Below are positions 1-12,402 of a stretch of DNA of 64,000 nucleotides, piece after piece. Position 1 is the stretch's first letter. Each line of letters opens with the position of its first letter. The position numbers and the translations under genes are program-made. The notes beneath the pieces were generated by a model that was not told where the DNA came from, searched no databases, and saw only the letters and a list, made by a program, of their open reading frames with translations. The stretch is from Methylolobus aquaticus. Its GTDB lineage: Bacteria > Pseudomonadota > Gammaproteobacteria > Methylococcales > Methylococcaceae. The stretch covers positions 62,001 to 126,000 of the forward strand of contig SEYW01000003.1 of assembly GCA_004168015.1 (NCBI GenBank). Direction: 5' to 3'.

Positions 1-198
1 GACCCATTGCACCTCCGGATCCATAACCCAGATGTCCGGCAGTCCCAGGTCGGTGATGAAGCTGTACGAACGCATGATCAGCCCGACGAAGATCGCCGGC
101 TGCTGCGTCATGATCAGCGACGCGAAGGTCAGGCCCATGATGATCCCGAGATACTTGCCGCGGTCGCCCATCAGCATCTTCAGCGCGATCCGGTACAT
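1..198 (-). CDS. ABC transporter permease, DevC/FtsX-MacB type (5' part only)
   Basis: Partial gene; the remainder lies beyond the left edge of the window. The first 66 residues begin MYRIALKMLMGDRGKYLG and continue into a hydrophobic segment (about residues 17-42, containing TFASLIMTQQPAIFVG). This is the usual N-terminus of DevC-like permeases of the MacB/FtsX class, which work with an ATPase and an HlyD-like adaptor in efflux or glycolipid export. The ATG lies four bases after the TGA of the tetR-type gene, so the two are almost certainly cotranscribed. Family assignment rests on N-terminal resemblance only; the substrate cannot be told. Confidence 0.7.
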   Translation of the reverse strand, partial: MYRIALKMLMGDRGKYLGIIMGLTFASLIMTQQPAIFVGLIMRSYSFITDLGLPDIWVMDPEVQWV

Positions 199-201
199 CG
201 C

Positions 202-843
202 TCAGATACCAGGCGTTGGCGGCAGGTGCGTCAGCGCCGCGAGCACGAAGCGGAACACATGCTCGGCCGTGGCCTCGCGGTCCTCCGGGCCAGCGACGAT
301 CTGCGGGCGCATCTGATCGATCACCGAACGGGCGTGCCGATAGACCAGACACTGCCCGAAAATGCTGAGCACGCAGCGCTCCAGACTGTCGTCGTCCAGC
401 CGGTGCGGAACCAACTGAATCACTATCCTGCGAACGGCGTCGAAACGCGGCCTCATGATGCTGTCGACGATGGGCACCAGCGCTGCGGTCGGCGACAGGA
501 TCTCACGTGTGATCAGTTTGCCGTGCCAGCCCAGATGCGTGTCGTCGAGCAGGCGCATCAGGAAGTTGCGAATGAAGTGGCGCAGGCGCTCGGCCGGAGT
601 TACGCCCTCGCCTTCCGGGCAATCGAAGGGATAACGCTCTTCGGCCTCCGCGAACGCGAAGCTCAAGGCTTCGAAATACAAGGCCTCCTTGTTTCGGAAG
701 TAGTAGTTGACCGACGCAACGTTGACCCCGGCCTTGCCGCAGATATCCCGCACCGTCCCATCGCGAAAGCCGCGCTCCGCGAACACCTCGCCGGCGGCGC
801 GCAGCACGCGTTCTCGGGTTTCCTCGGCCAGTTGGGACGACAT
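202..843 (-). CDS. TetR/AcrR family transcriptional regulator, CecR-like
   Basis: 213 residues. An N-terminal TetR helix-turn-helix spans roughly residues 10-57, with the recognition helix around TVRDICGKAGVNVASVNYYF. The C-terminal half has the CecR/CerR-like (YbiH) all-helical ligand domain, including a GWHGKLITREILSP stretch. CecR-type regulators usually repress an adjacent exporter operon. Here the gene is followed after three bases by an ABC permease start, which fits autoregulated efflux control. A perfect inverted repeat sits 25 bases upstream of the start. The effector is unknown. Confidence 0.85.
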   Translation of the reverse strand: MSSQLAEETRERVLRAAGEVFAERGFRDGTVRDICGKAGVNVASVNYYFRNKEALYFEALSFAFAEAEERYPFDCPEGEGVTPAERLRHFIRNFLMRLLDDTHLGWHGKLITREILSPTAALVPIVDSIMRPRFDAVRRIVIQLVPHRLDDDSLERCVLSIFGQCLVYRHARSVIDQMRPQIVAGPEDREATAEHVFRFVLAALTHLPPTPGI

Positions 844-867
844 TATCGAAACGGCTCAATCATATGT

Positions 868-898
868 TTCAAACGATGCTATTAAACATTCGTTTGAA
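868..898. promoter_or_regulatory. Candidate TetR operator (inverted repeat)
   Basis: Perfect 9-bp arms TTCAAACGA (868-876) and TCGTTTGAA (890-898) separated by 13 bp, just upstream of the tetR-type start at 843. Length, symmetry and position are typical of an autorepression operator. The block is AT-rich compared with the surrounding DNA, as expected for the overlapping promoter. Confidence 0.7.
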
Positions 899-1025
899 GC
901 GCAAGACAGCACTGCCCCGAGAGCGCACAGAAGCGCCGCTACGACGTCAGGATTGAGTGAGGAGACACGGGCGACAGCCTTGCCACCCGCGAGGATCAGG
1001 GTCGGCCGCAGCCGCGAGTGGAAGC

Positions 1026-1430
1026 CTAGTGGGATTTGCGGTCTGCACCCGAACTGCCCGCGGCGGCATAGCGCAGCACCGACCGGATCCGTGCCGTGAC
1101 TTGCCCCGCCATCCCCGACGCCGAACCCGGTGCGGCAGTCTCGTACCGCGTATCGACCGAGCATTGCCCATCGAGGAAAAATAGCACGGGAGTCCTCTCG
1201 GTCACAGGGTCGTCCGCCAGCAAGCGCTGCAGGTCCTTCGCCCCAGAGCCACTGACGGGTGTGGCCCAGATCACGGCGTCAGGGTGTCGCTGCCGGACAA
1301 ACTCCAGACCGGTCCAGCCATCGCGAGCCGTAATGACCTCGAACCCCGCATGCTGCATGGCATCACTCAGTTGCGCCAGACCGGCCGTATCGTCGTTGAT
1401 CAGTAGCACTCGCAAGATTCGATCCCCCAT
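1026..1430 (-). CDS. Receiver-domain protein lacking the phosphoacceptor (pseudo-receiver)
   Basis: 134 residues from an ATG at 1430, preceded by AGGGA; an in-frame start further upstream would add a non-receiver-like extension. The body folds as a response-regulator receiver: the acidic pair appears in VLLINDDTAG near the start. Where receivers carry the phosphorylated Asp (DLxxLDxxxP), this protein reads DAVIWATPVSG, with Ala at that position. The expected Thr/Ser and Lys of the later switch region are also not evident (VLFFLDGQ). There is no output domain. It is probably a phosphorylation-independent interaction module; its partner is unknown and no kinase gene is adjacent. Confidence 0.7.
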   Translation of the reverse strand: MGDRILRVLLINDDTAGLAQLSDAMQHAGFEVITARDGWTGLEFVRQRHPDAVIWATPVSGSGAKDLQRLLADDPVTERTPVLFFLDGQCSVDTRYETAAPGSASGMAGQVTARIRSVLRYAAAGSSGADRKSH

Positions 1431-2052
1431 GGCTATGTCCCTGCCGCGGCTTACGCCAAGATTCAAAGGTTCCCGAGGGATCACCGATTTCCCCGCGGGC
1501 CAGGGCGGTCTGGCCAACACAGCGTGTTCACCAACCTCCTTGAACTCGATGAAGCAGGAAGTCTGCCAATAGCCTTGGCCAGCGCGGCGCCCAGGTAAAA
1601 CCCCGTACCCGAGTACGCTTAACCCTCAACGTAACAGCAGCTTGTAGAAAGGACCGATTATCGGGACCGGCGGGCTAGCAGGCCGACGAGGCCCCGCTCA
1701 CCCTGGCGTGTTAAATGGATTGACACCCGGGCAGCGTGTCCGGGGATGGCAAGGGCGCCTGGCCGCGGCTCGGCCCAGACCCCGGAGCCGGACCTGCGAG
1801 TCCCGGCTCGCTTGCAAGACCATCAACCTGCATTCTCCGTGGCGCGATGGGGAGATGCTGGCCGGTGCTCGAAGGCCTGTGCGGCATTGCGCCCACACCG
1901 CGGGCCCGCGGTGTGGGCGCAATGCTGCGGCAACGGTTCCACGTCATCACGCACCAGCCGCCGGGATGCTACCCGGAGCGGGAATGTTGCCTAGTGAACG
2001 GATTCCGACAGGGCGGGCGGGGGCGCCCCGACACGGGCGCCGCGGAGTGTGC
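1431..2052. other. Intergenic stretch containing a long palindrome
   Basis: No convincing gene on either strand. Open frames here are short and have no recognisable start signals or family features. The only strong element is the 42-bp palindrome at 1884-1925, given separately. The right part lies downstream of the methyltransferase gene at 2053 and may carry its transcription end; the left part must contain the promoter of the receiver gene at 1430, but no clear hexamers were identified. Confidence 0.6.
1884..1925. repeat. Perfect 42-bp palindrome (21-bp arms, no spacer)
   Basis: The left arm runs from GCATTGCGCCCACACC through GCGGG and the right arm is its exact reverse complement, centred between 1904 and 1905. 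In RNA this would form a very stable hairpin. It lies about 130 bp downstream of the stop of the minus-strand methyltransferase gene and has no T-tract, so it may be a factor-dependent or structural transcription stop, a mobile repeat unit, or a dyad binding site. Confidence 0.8.
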
Positions 2053-2904
2053 TCAGGCGACGGTTTTCGTCAGCAGGAAATACGCGTAATTGCGGTCATT
2101 GATCGCGGGGTCGAGCGGAACCAGGGAGACCATGCGGGGCGTGAAGCCGAGTTCCTGAGCCTTGATCCAGAATTCCTCGATCTCGTAGGTGGCATGCCAG
2201 TTGAGGTTACGCTCGTAGGCCCACCGCCGCGTCGCATGCCGCCGCCGTGACCCCGGGTACTTTATCTGAATCAATGCCATACCCCGATCGGACAACAGGT
2301 CCCGCGCGATCTGCAGCACACGCAAACCGTATTCGGGTGTAGGCAGCAACTCAAAAACGTAAGTCGAAAGGAACAGATCGCAGGGACCACCGATCTGGTG
2401 CACCGCCGCTTCGGGGCACGATGAGTCAATCAACACCGGGCGGAAGTTGCTGAAGCCGGAGGCCGTCATTTGCCGTCCGCACTCGGCGAGGCTCTCGGGA
2501 GAGATGTCGACACCACAGTATTCGGGCGTTGTCGCGGCGAAGTGCACGGCGTTCATGCCCCCACCACACCCCCACTCGACGATGCGCTGCAACGGTGGCG
2601 TCAAGCCGACTGCCGCGGCGAACTCCCTGTAGAGACGGATATGCCGGCGCCCGAGTTCGAGCCAGAGCGCATCGTCAGCGAAAACACCCTGACCACGCCA
2701 ATGAGAATTCTCCTTGAAGGCTGGAGCGCCGGCATCCTTCCAGAAGTCCTGCGCATCGCTGACCAGCTTGTCCTCCGGCTCGTTGAGGCCGATCAGCTGG
2801 CGCAGGTTCAACTCCACACCTGACGCCAGCCCGCGGAACCGGCTCGTGAGTTTTTTCAAGGCGCCAGATTGGCCGCCGCCGCGCTGGACGTCGGGTTGTT
2901 GCAT
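2053..2904 (-). CDS. Class I SAM-dependent methyltransferase
   Basis: 283 residues from an ATG at 2904 with an AGGA ribosome site seven bases upstream. The SAM-binding motif I is VEWGCGGGMNAVHFA, followed by motif II GVDISPESL. A basic region precedes the fold. The C-terminal part (AQELGFTPRMVSLVPLD) completes a Rossmann methyltransferase with no further domain. The gene is divergent from a polysaccharide flippase, which suggests a substrate in envelope glycan or lipid modification, but that is guilt by association. Codon use and GC match the surroundings. Confidence 0.8.
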   Translation of the reverse strand: MQQPDVQRGGGQSGALKKLTSRFRGLASGVELNLRQLIGLNEPEDKLVSDAQDFWKDAGAPAFKENSHWRGQGVFADDALWLELGRRHIRLYREFAAAVGLTPPLQRIVEWGCGGGMNAVHFAATTPEYCGVDISPESLAECGRQMTASGFSNFRPVLIDSSCPEAAVHQIGGPCDLFLSTYVFELLPTPEYGLRVLQIARDLLSDRGMALIQIKYPGSRRRHATRRWAYERNLNWHATYEIEEFWIKAQELGFTPRMVSLVPLDPAINDRNYAYFLLTKTVA

Positions 2905-3212
2905 GCCGCTTCCTCCGGACCAAAACCTCGGCTCGGGCGACACTCGCGCCCGCGTCCGGCTCTTCTGTCGAAGACCCCGGTGCCGCGGAGAATACCATGC
3001 CGCGCCGCGCGGCTGGGAGCGACGGCGGGAACCCCTCGGGACCCCGCGGGCTCGCTTTGCAGCCCCCCTGCGCGCAGCGCGCCCATCGGCGACATCCGCC
3101 TGGACATGTAAGATACGCGCGTTAGGGAACGCCCGGCCGCGCGACGCCACGCTCCCGACACCTCCTACCGGTTAGCCCCGGCCACTCCCCCAGTTCAAGA
3201 GGCCCCCGCAGC
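2905..3212. other. Divergent intergenic region, methyltransferase / flippase
   Basis: 308 bp between two divergent genes, so it must hold both promoters. It is GC-rich; no convincing -35/-10 pair, operator or structured RNA was recognised. No coding potential beyond antisense and out-of-frame extensions. Confidence 0.5.
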
Positions 3213-4757
3213 GTGCTCGACGTCAAGAAGATCGCCTTCAACACGGCCATCATGTACGTGTGCCTGATCGCTCAAACCCTGGTCACCTTATACATGTCGC
3301 GCGTGATCCTGCAGGCCCTGGGCGTCATCGACTTCGGCATCTTCAATGTCGTCAGTGGCGTTGTGTTGCTGATGCAGTTCCTCAACAACACGATGTCCGG
3401 GTCGGTGCAACGGTATCTGAGCTTCGAACTGGGCAAAGGCCGACCCGACAACGTCACGCGCTTTTTCAATGTCGCGATTGCCGTGCATCTCGGCATCGCG
3501 CTGCTCGCCTTCATCCTTGGGGAATCAGCCGGCTTCTGGTTCCTGCGAACCTATCTCAACATCCCGCCCGATCGAATGGTCGCCGCGGAATCGGCGCTGC
3601 ACTGCGTGATCGCAATCTTCATGTGCACGGTCATGACCGTTCCCTGCACCGGACTGTTGAATGCGAAGGAGAACATGGTCGCGGTCTCGCTGCTGACCCT
3701 GGCCGGCGCGGTGGCAAAACTGGCGGCCGCCTTTGCGCTCATGGCATTCGAAGGCGACAAACTGGAGTTATACGGTCTCTATTTGCTGCTGATTGCCGCG
3801 GCGACACTCATCACGAACTACCTCATCTGCTGGAGCCTTTATCCGGAGGCGCGGCTGCGGCTGGTGCGCGAGAAGCGCATCTACCGCGAGCTGACCGGCT
3901 TCGCTGGCTGGGGCCTGGTCGGCGATCTGGCCAGCATCGCCAAAAACCAGGGCACGACGATCCTCTTCAATATCTTCTGGGGTCCGGCGGTCAACGCTGC
4001 CAATGGCATTGCGGCCCAGATCAGTGGACAGGTCCAGACCTTCTCCACCATGCTGATCGGGCCGACGGACCCGCAGATCGTCAAGAGCTATGCCCGTGGC
4101 GACAAGGACAGCATGTTCAAGCTGGTCTTCCAGACGACCAAGATCTGCTTCTTCGTGATGTATACCGTCTGCCTGCCCCTGGCCTTCGAGATGGAATGGG
4201 TGCTGCGTCTATGGCTGGCGCAGGTTCCCGAGTACACGCCCATCTTTGCCAGACTCGTGCTGGCGGACGGTCTGGTCCTGATGCTGTCATCGCTGCTGCC
4301 GACGGTCGCCCGCGCTACCGGCAAAATCGCGGCATTCCAGCTGATCGTCGGTCTGATCATCTTCATCAACCTGCCGTCCGCCTACTTGCTGCTGGCGAGC
4401 GGCTTTCCACCCTATACGGTGTTTCTGGTCAGCATCGCCGTTTCCTGCATGGCACTGTTCGCCCGTCTGCTGCTGCTCCGGCCGATGGTCGGCTTGAGCC
4501 TGAGCGCCTTCGTGCGCCAGGTGTTGATTCGCCTGGCATTTCTGGTCATGGTCACGGCCGTGCCGATGATTGCGCTCGACCAATACATTCCGGATGGACT
4601 GGCGCATACGGCGGCCATCATTTTTTCTGCTCCCGCACTTTCCGTGCTGGCCATGTGGCTTTTCGTTCTGACAGCGGCCGAACGCCGTTATGTGATCGCC
4701 GGCCTGGGCAAGCTGATCGCCCGCCGCAGAGGTGATCCGGCCAGGGCCACGAGCTGA
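3213..4757 (+). CDS. Polysaccharide/lipid-linked oligosaccharide flippase (Wzx/MVF-like)
   Basis: 514 residues starting at GTG 3213 after an AAGAGG-like ribosome site. The protein is almost entirely hydrophobic, with about 12-14 predicted membrane segments. The N-terminus (TLYMSRVILQALGVIDFGIFNVVSG) is characteristic of the Wzx/PST branch of the MOP exporter superfamily, which flips undecaprenyl-linked glycans across the inner membrane. Basic residues close the C-terminus. The next gene, an L,D-transpeptidase, starts 76 bases downstream on the same strand. No glycosyltransferases lie nearby, so this is an orphan flippase gene. Confidence 0.85.
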   Translation: MLDVKKIAFNTAIMYVCLIAQTLVTLYMSRVILQALGVIDFGIFNVVSGVVLLMQFLNNTMSGSVQRYLSFELGKGRPDNVTRFFNVAIAVHLGIALLAFILGESAGFWFLRTYLNIPPDRMVAAESALHCVIAIFMCTVMTVPCTGLLNAKENMVAVSLLTLAGAVAKLAAAFALMAFEGDKLELYGLYLLLIAAATLITNYLICWSLYPEARLRLVREKRIYRELTGFAGWGLVGDLASIAKNQGTTILFNIFWGPAVNAANGIAAQISGQVQTFSTMLIGPTDPQIVKSYARGDKDSMFKLVFQTTKICFFVMYTVCLPLAFEMEWVLRLWLAQVPEYTPIFARLVLADGLVLMLSSLLPTVARATGKIAAFQLIVGLIIFINLPSAYLLLASGFPPYTVFLVSIAVSCMALFARLLLLRPMVGLSLSAFVRQVLIRLAFLVMVTAVPMIALDQYIPDGLAHTAAIIFSAPALSVLAMWLFVLTAAERRYVIAGLGKLIARRRGDPARATS

Positions 4758-4833
4758 TGGAACCGAGCGGCACCAGCCCTCCGATGAGCGTTTACCGGTT
4801 TCCCCCCTCCTCGTTTTGTCGCCCTCTCGAACC

Positions 4834-6690
4834 ATGCCTGTGCGCCCGACAACCCGTTTAGTCCAGCCGCGCATGCGGCTTCTGATCCTGATTCTAATCA
4901 GCACGGCTGCCGCCACGGGTTCCGCAGCCCGCGCGGCTACCGAGCCCACTGTCGCGATGCCTGAGCTCGAGAAGAAGCTGGCCGAGTTGGCCAGTCCCGC
5001 CGCCGAGACGCCATCCGAACCGGACTGCGGCAGCGAAGTGGCCAGGGCGTATAGCGCACGCAAATTCACATCCGCCTGGTTGGCAAGCACCCATCCATCC
5101 TCCCGCGCCGCTGCGCTGCGGAGCGTGCTGGAGGCTTCCGGTGACGAAGGATTGTCCCCGTCCCGTTATCGCACGGCCGACATGGCGCGCTGGTGGGCCA
5201 GAACCGACACCACAAGTCGGGCGCGACTGGAAATCGCTCTGACGGAAGGCCTTTGCCGCTATATCCGCGACATCACACTGGGCCGCAGCGAACTGCGCAG
5301 CGTCGAACAAGCCACGACAGGCGCGAACGCCGCGGGTGTCAGCGCCCTGCGAGTGCTACTCCAGAAGGCACTCGACACAAGCTCGCTCGAAGCATTGTTG
5401 CGCCAACTGCCACCCCAGGATGCGGAGTATCAGCAGCTCAGGACTGCCCTCCGCAATCTGCGCCAACGTCCACGCGAGGGTGGCTGGAAGAACATCGAGA
5501 CCGGCCCGCTCCTGAAGCCGGGCGCCAGTGACCCGCGCATCCCGGCGATACGGCAACGACTCGCTGCATCGGGCGATTTTTCCGGCCCACTATCGAGTTC
5601 GACCACCTACGACGCCGAACTCACCAAGGCCGTTCGTCGGTTCCAGCGCCGTCATGCACTACCGCAGGAAGGCATCATCGGCGCGGCCACGGTCAGCGCT
5701 CTGAATATCCCCGTCGAGCAGCGGGCACGGCAGATCATCGTTAATCTCGAGCGCCGTCGCTGGAATCCTTCCCGCAGCGCCGGGCGGCAAATCGTCGTCA
5801 ACATTCCCGGCTTCGAACTGGTTGCGCTCAGCGACACGAAGACCGTCCTGGAAATGCCGGTCGTGGTCGGCAAGGCCTACCAGCAGACACCGGTCTTCGA
5901 CGAAAAGATGGAGTATCTCGAGTTCAATCCGGACTGGCTCGTGCCGCCCGCGCTGGCGGCCGCCGAGTTCCTGCCCGAACTGCAACAGGATCCGACCCGT
6001 CTGGCGCGTAAACATATCCGCATCTTCAAGGGTCTGGCCAAGGACGCGCCCGAAGTCGACCCGAAGTCGGTCGACTGGAAGACGATCACGCCGACGACGA
6101 TGGTCCGTTATGCTTTTCGCCAGGATCCGGGACCGTGGAACGCGCTCGGCCGACTGAAGTTCATGTTTCCCAACCCCCATAATGTCTACCTGCACGACAC
6201 CTCCGAGCCGCAGTTCTTCAACGAGCGCCAGCGCACCTTCAGCCACGGGTGCATCCGGCTGAGCCGCCCGGAGGAACTGGCCGCCTGGGTCCTGGAGGGG
6301 CTGGACCCGCCCTGGGATCGTTCCCGCATCCGTGCCACCGTAGTGGGCGGCCAACCGTTAACCGTACCGCTGGCGAAGCCGATTCCGATTCGGCTCGCTT
6401 ACCACACGGTGTTCTTCAAAGACGATCCGCTGTTGCACTTCCTGCCGGATATCTATGGCCGCGACGCGGCGTTGGAACGAGTCCTCCTCGGCGAAGAGAC
6501 CGGAAGCGACCACGCGCAGAAGCCGAAAGCGGCGGCCCCCATGGCGGCTCCCGCGAACCGGCAAGCTTCTGGCACGGCGGCAACGTCTGCGCCCGCTCGC
6601 ACGCCGCCGCCGAAGACTCCGCCGGCGGTGCCGAGCGGAGAACGCCCGAAAACTCCGGCATCAGTCAGTACTCGCATGATGATGCGATAG
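4834..6690 (+). CDS. L,D-transpeptidase, YcbB/LdtD type
   Basis: 618 residues from the ATG at 4834; an alternative ATG at 4873 gives a shorter signal sequence and is equally possible, as neither has a strong ribosome site. A hydrophobic export signal (RLLILILISTAAATGSA) leads into an SCP-like/YcbB N-terminal region. A peptidoglycan-binding domain lies around residues 245-300 (VRRFQRRHALPQEG), followed by the YkuD catalytic domain. The catalytic motif is HGCIRLS with His471 and Cys473. It forms 3-3 peptidoglycan crosslinks in the periplasm. The tail after about residue 560 is Pro/Ala-rich and low complexity, an addition not usual for the family. Confidence 0.9.
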   Translation: MPVRPTTRLVQPRMRLLILILISTAAATGSAARAATEPTVAMPELEKKLAELASPAAETPSEPDCGSEVARAYSARKFTSAWLASTHPSSRAAALRSVLEASGDEGLSPSRYRTADMARWWARTDTTSRARLEIALTEGLCRYIRDITLGRSELRSVEQATTGANAAGVSALRVLLQKALDTSSLEALLRQLPPQDAEYQQLRTALRNLRQRPREGGWKNIETGPLLKPGASDPRIPAIRQRLAASGDFSGPLSSSTTYDAELTKAVRRFQRRHALPQEGIIGAATVSALNIPVEQRARQIIVNLERRRWNPSRSAGRQIVVNIPGFELVALSDTKTVLEMPVVVGKAYQQTPVFDEKMEYLEFNPDWLVPPALAAAEFLPELQQDPTRLARKHIRIFKGLAKDAPEVDPKSVDWKTITPTTMVRYAFRQDPGPWNALGRLKFMFPNPHNVYLHDTSEPQFFNERQRTFSHGCIRLSRPEELAAWVLEGLDPPWDRSRIRATVVGGQPLTVPLAKPIPIRLAYHTVFFKDDPLLHFLPDIYGRDAALERVLLGEETGSDHAQKPKAAAPMAAPANRQASGTAATSAPARTPPPKTPPAVPSGERPKTPASVSTRMMMR

Positions 6691-6891
6691 ACTATGGCGG
6701 CATAGCCGTGCCGCTGTCGGCACGAATGCTTGCTTTCCACGCCGCAGAGAACGACCTGATCGGGGCTGTCGTCGAAAAGGCCCGCATCGTGCAGACGCAC
6801 CGAATCGCTTTGCGACAGTCTTAAAAGTCGAAATTGGACGGGGCATGAAGAAACCCGAAGAAAGCGGCATTGGCAAGGCGAGGGGCAACCC

Positions 6892-10287
<3,396 letters not shown>

Positions 10288-10390
10288 CCTGACCCATCGC
10301 CAGCTCCCGGCCCCCGCTGCGCGACGCACCGCGACGAACGAGTGCGCGCGACAGTCGCGTAATGGCCGAACAGGATCCCTCCGACGGCTC

Positions 10391-11131
10391 ATGGCGCCCA
10401 GAATCTGCCTCGCCGTCTTGTACCTGCTTGCACCGCTGGTCGCTACGGGTGACGAGATTGCGGTAATCCGCCTGCAACACCGCACTGTGGATCAGGTCGT
10501 GCCGATACTGCAACCGCTCGTCGATCCGGGCGGCGCGTTGTCGGGTATGGACGATTCGCTGTTCGTGCGTTCCAGCCCCGAGAATATCGAGCAGATACGG
10601 CAGGTTCTATCGGCCATCGACACCGCAGCGCGGGCGCTCATGATCTCGGTGCGTCAGGGCGGCCACGATGCCACCGATCGGCGCGGCGCCGGCGTCGATG
10701 ACCGCATCGGCCGCGGGCACGACGACGTGCTGCAACGTGTGAAGACGCTCGAAGGCAACCCCGCGTATATCGCGATCGGCCAGTCGGTCCCGGTCCCATC
10801 CGGTTACGCGGCTGTGACACCGGGCGGTGTCGTGATCCGGAACACCGTAACGATGCAGGACTACGCCACCGGCTTCACCGTCGTGCCGCGGCTCAGCGGC
10901 GATCGGGTCACGCTGGAGATCGGCACGGCGAAAGACCGGCCGATCGGCTATGGCGGCGCCGGCCGCCTACAGGGTCTGGCGACCACGGTCAGCGGCCGGC
11001 TCGGAGAGTGGATCGATCTGGGCGGCGTCGTGCAGTCGATCGCCCGCGACGAACGCTCGATCACCTCCGGGGCGACAGAGACACGCAGTCGCGCGGCAAC
11101 GATACAGGTGCGGGTGGATGAGGTACGGTAA
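10391..11131 (+). CDS. Exported mini-secretin-like protein
   Basis: 246 residues. The ATG at 10391 was chosen because it gives a clean signal peptide (MAPRICLAVLYLLAPLVATG). Residues about 21-85 resemble a secretin N0/N1 ring-building domain (VIRLQHRTVDQVVPILQPLV, then FVRSSPENIEQIRQVLSAID). The second half resembles the start of a secretin beta-domain (QSVPVPSG, TGFTVVPRLSGDRVTLEI, LGEWIDLGGV). It lacks the length and the pore-forming strands of a true secretin (usually over 400 residues), so it may be a pilotin-like partner or a periplasmic domain protein. It begins 104 bases after the hybrid kinase; no other secretion genes are present. Confidence 0.65.
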   Translation: MAPRICLAVLYLLAPLVATGDEIAVIRLQHRTVDQVVPILQPLVDPGGALSGMDDSLFVRSSPENIEQIRQVLSAIDTAARALMISVRQGGHDATDRRGAGVDDRIGRGHDDVLQRVKTLEGNPAYIAIGQSVPVPSGYAAVTPGGVVIRNTVTMQDYATGFTVVPRLSGDRVTLEIGTAKDRPIGYGGAGRLQGLATTVSGRLGEWIDLGGVVQSIARDERSITSGATETRSRAATIQVRVDEVR

Positions 11132-11182
11132 CGGATCGAAGGGATTGGGAGGCACCGCGGCCGTGGCGACGCGGCCGCCATC

Positions 11183-11686
11183 ATGAGCGTGCGGTGGGAC
11201 CCCGGAGCTTCCCAGGTCGGACGGCTGGTCTGGATCGGGCTACGGCCGGAGCGGCTGGCGCCGCTGACGACGCCCGACCAAGCCGATCTCGATACCGAGA
11301 CCGGCCTCGCCGGCGACCACTATGCCGGGCGAACCCAGCGCAAGCGCCAGGTTACCCTGCTGCAGTACGAGCATCTGGCCGTGATCGGGTCCTTGCTGGG
11401 GCGCGAGGTCACACCGGCACTGCTGCGGCGCAATCTGGTCGTCGCCGGCATCAACCTGCACGCGCTGAAGGATCAGCCGTTCGAGATCGGCCCCGTGCTG
11501 TTGCAGGGTACCGGCTTCTGCCATCCCTGCTCGCGGATGGAGACGGCATTGGGACCGGGCGGCTATCAGGCCATGCGCGGCCATGGCGGCATCACGGCTC
11601 AGATCCTGCGGAGCGGGACCATCCGGCTCGGCGATACCGTCCGGCCCGCGCAGTTGGATCTGTTCGCCAGCAGCAGCCGATTCTAG
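11183..11686 (+). CDS. MOSC domain protein
   Basis: 167 residues. The MOSC (molybdenum cofactor sulfurase C-terminal) fold is recognisable from GLAGDHYAGRTQRKRQVTLL and the conserved Cys region GFCHPCSRME (Cys113, Cys116). Stand-alone bacterial MOSC proteins of this size (YiiM-like) are linked to molybdopterin-dependent reduction or sulfur carrier roles, often of N-hydroxylated compounds. The gene is convergent with the DJ-1/PfpI gene and their stop codons overlap by four bases. No molybdenum enzyme is nearby. Start ATG 11183 has only a weak ribosome site. Confidence 0.85.
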   Translation: MSVRWDPGASQVGRLVWIGLRPERLAPLTTPDQADLDTETGLAGDHYAGRTQRKRQVTLLQYEHLAVIGSLLGREVTPALLRRNLVVAGINLHALKDQPFEIGPVLLQGTGFCHPCSRMETALGPGGYQAMRGHGGITAQILRSGTIRLGDTVRPAQLDLFASSSRF

Positions 11687-12375
11687 CCTACCGTAGGGGA
11701 CGTCAGCGCATCGATCAGTATCCGCGCGACGGCCTCCGATGACGCCGGATTCTGTCCGGTGATCAGCAGGTCGTCCCGGCAGCAAAACGGTTGCCAGTCG
11801 GCGGCCTGCTCGTAGCGACCGCCGTTCGCCTTCAGCATGTCCTCGACCAGGAACGGCACCACGTCCGTCAATCCGACCGCCGCCTCTTCGCTGTTGCTGA
11901 AGCCGGTCAAGCGTTTGCCTTCGACCAGCGGCTTGCCGTCGGGCGCGTGCGTATGGCGGAACACCGCGGGCGCATGACAGACCGCGGCCACCGGCTTGCC
12001 GGCGCGGATGAGCGCCTCGATCAGCGCGATCGAATCCGCATCCTCAGCCAGATCCCACAAGGGGCCGTGTCCGCCCGGGTAAAACACCGCGTCGAAGTCT
12101 CGCTCGGACACCTCGCAGAGCGGCACGGTGTTCGAAAGTGCGGCTTGCGCCTCTGCATCCTGCGCGAAGCGCCGCGTCGCCTCGGTCTGGAAGGCCGGGT
12201 CGCTGCTCTTCGGGTCGAGCGGCGGCTGACCTCCCTTGGGCGAAGCCAGTGTCAGCGTAGCGCCGGCATCGGCGAACACGTAGTACGGCGCTGCCAGTTC
12301 TTCCAGCCAGAAACCGGTCGGCCCGCCGGTCTCGCCGAGACGGTCATGGGAAGTCAACACGATCAGGATATTCAT
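11683..12375 (-). CDS. DJ-1/PfpI (type 1 glutamine amidotransferase-like) protein, glyoxalase III / HchA type
   Basis: 230 residues, ATG at 12375 preceded by AGAGG. The fold is clear from the nucleophile elbow AAVCHAPAVF with Cys133, the acidic residue in LGETGGPTGFWLEE near residue 15, and the PGGHGPLWDL loop. This class acts on methylglyoxal or on glycated proteins and nucleotides, or is a stress chaperone; the large C-terminal domain resembles cytosolic glyoxalase III-like enzymes. It lies 28 bases downstream of the coaX start region as the last gene on the strand and could be read through from the coaX operon. Confidence 0.85.
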   Translation of the reverse strand: MNILIVLTSHDRLGETGGPTGFWLEELAAPYYVFADAGATLTLASPKGGQPPLDPKSSDPAFQTEATRRFAQDAEAQAALSNTVPLCEVSERDFDAVFYPGGHGPLWDLAEDADSIALIEALIRAGKPVAAVCHAPAVFRHTHAPDGKPLVEGKRLTGFSNSEEAAVGLTDVVPFLVEDMLKANGGRYEQAADWQPFCCRDDLLITGQNPASSEAVARILIDALTSPTVG

Positions 12376-12402
12376 CAGACACCTCTGGGTGTATAGCGCG
12401 AG

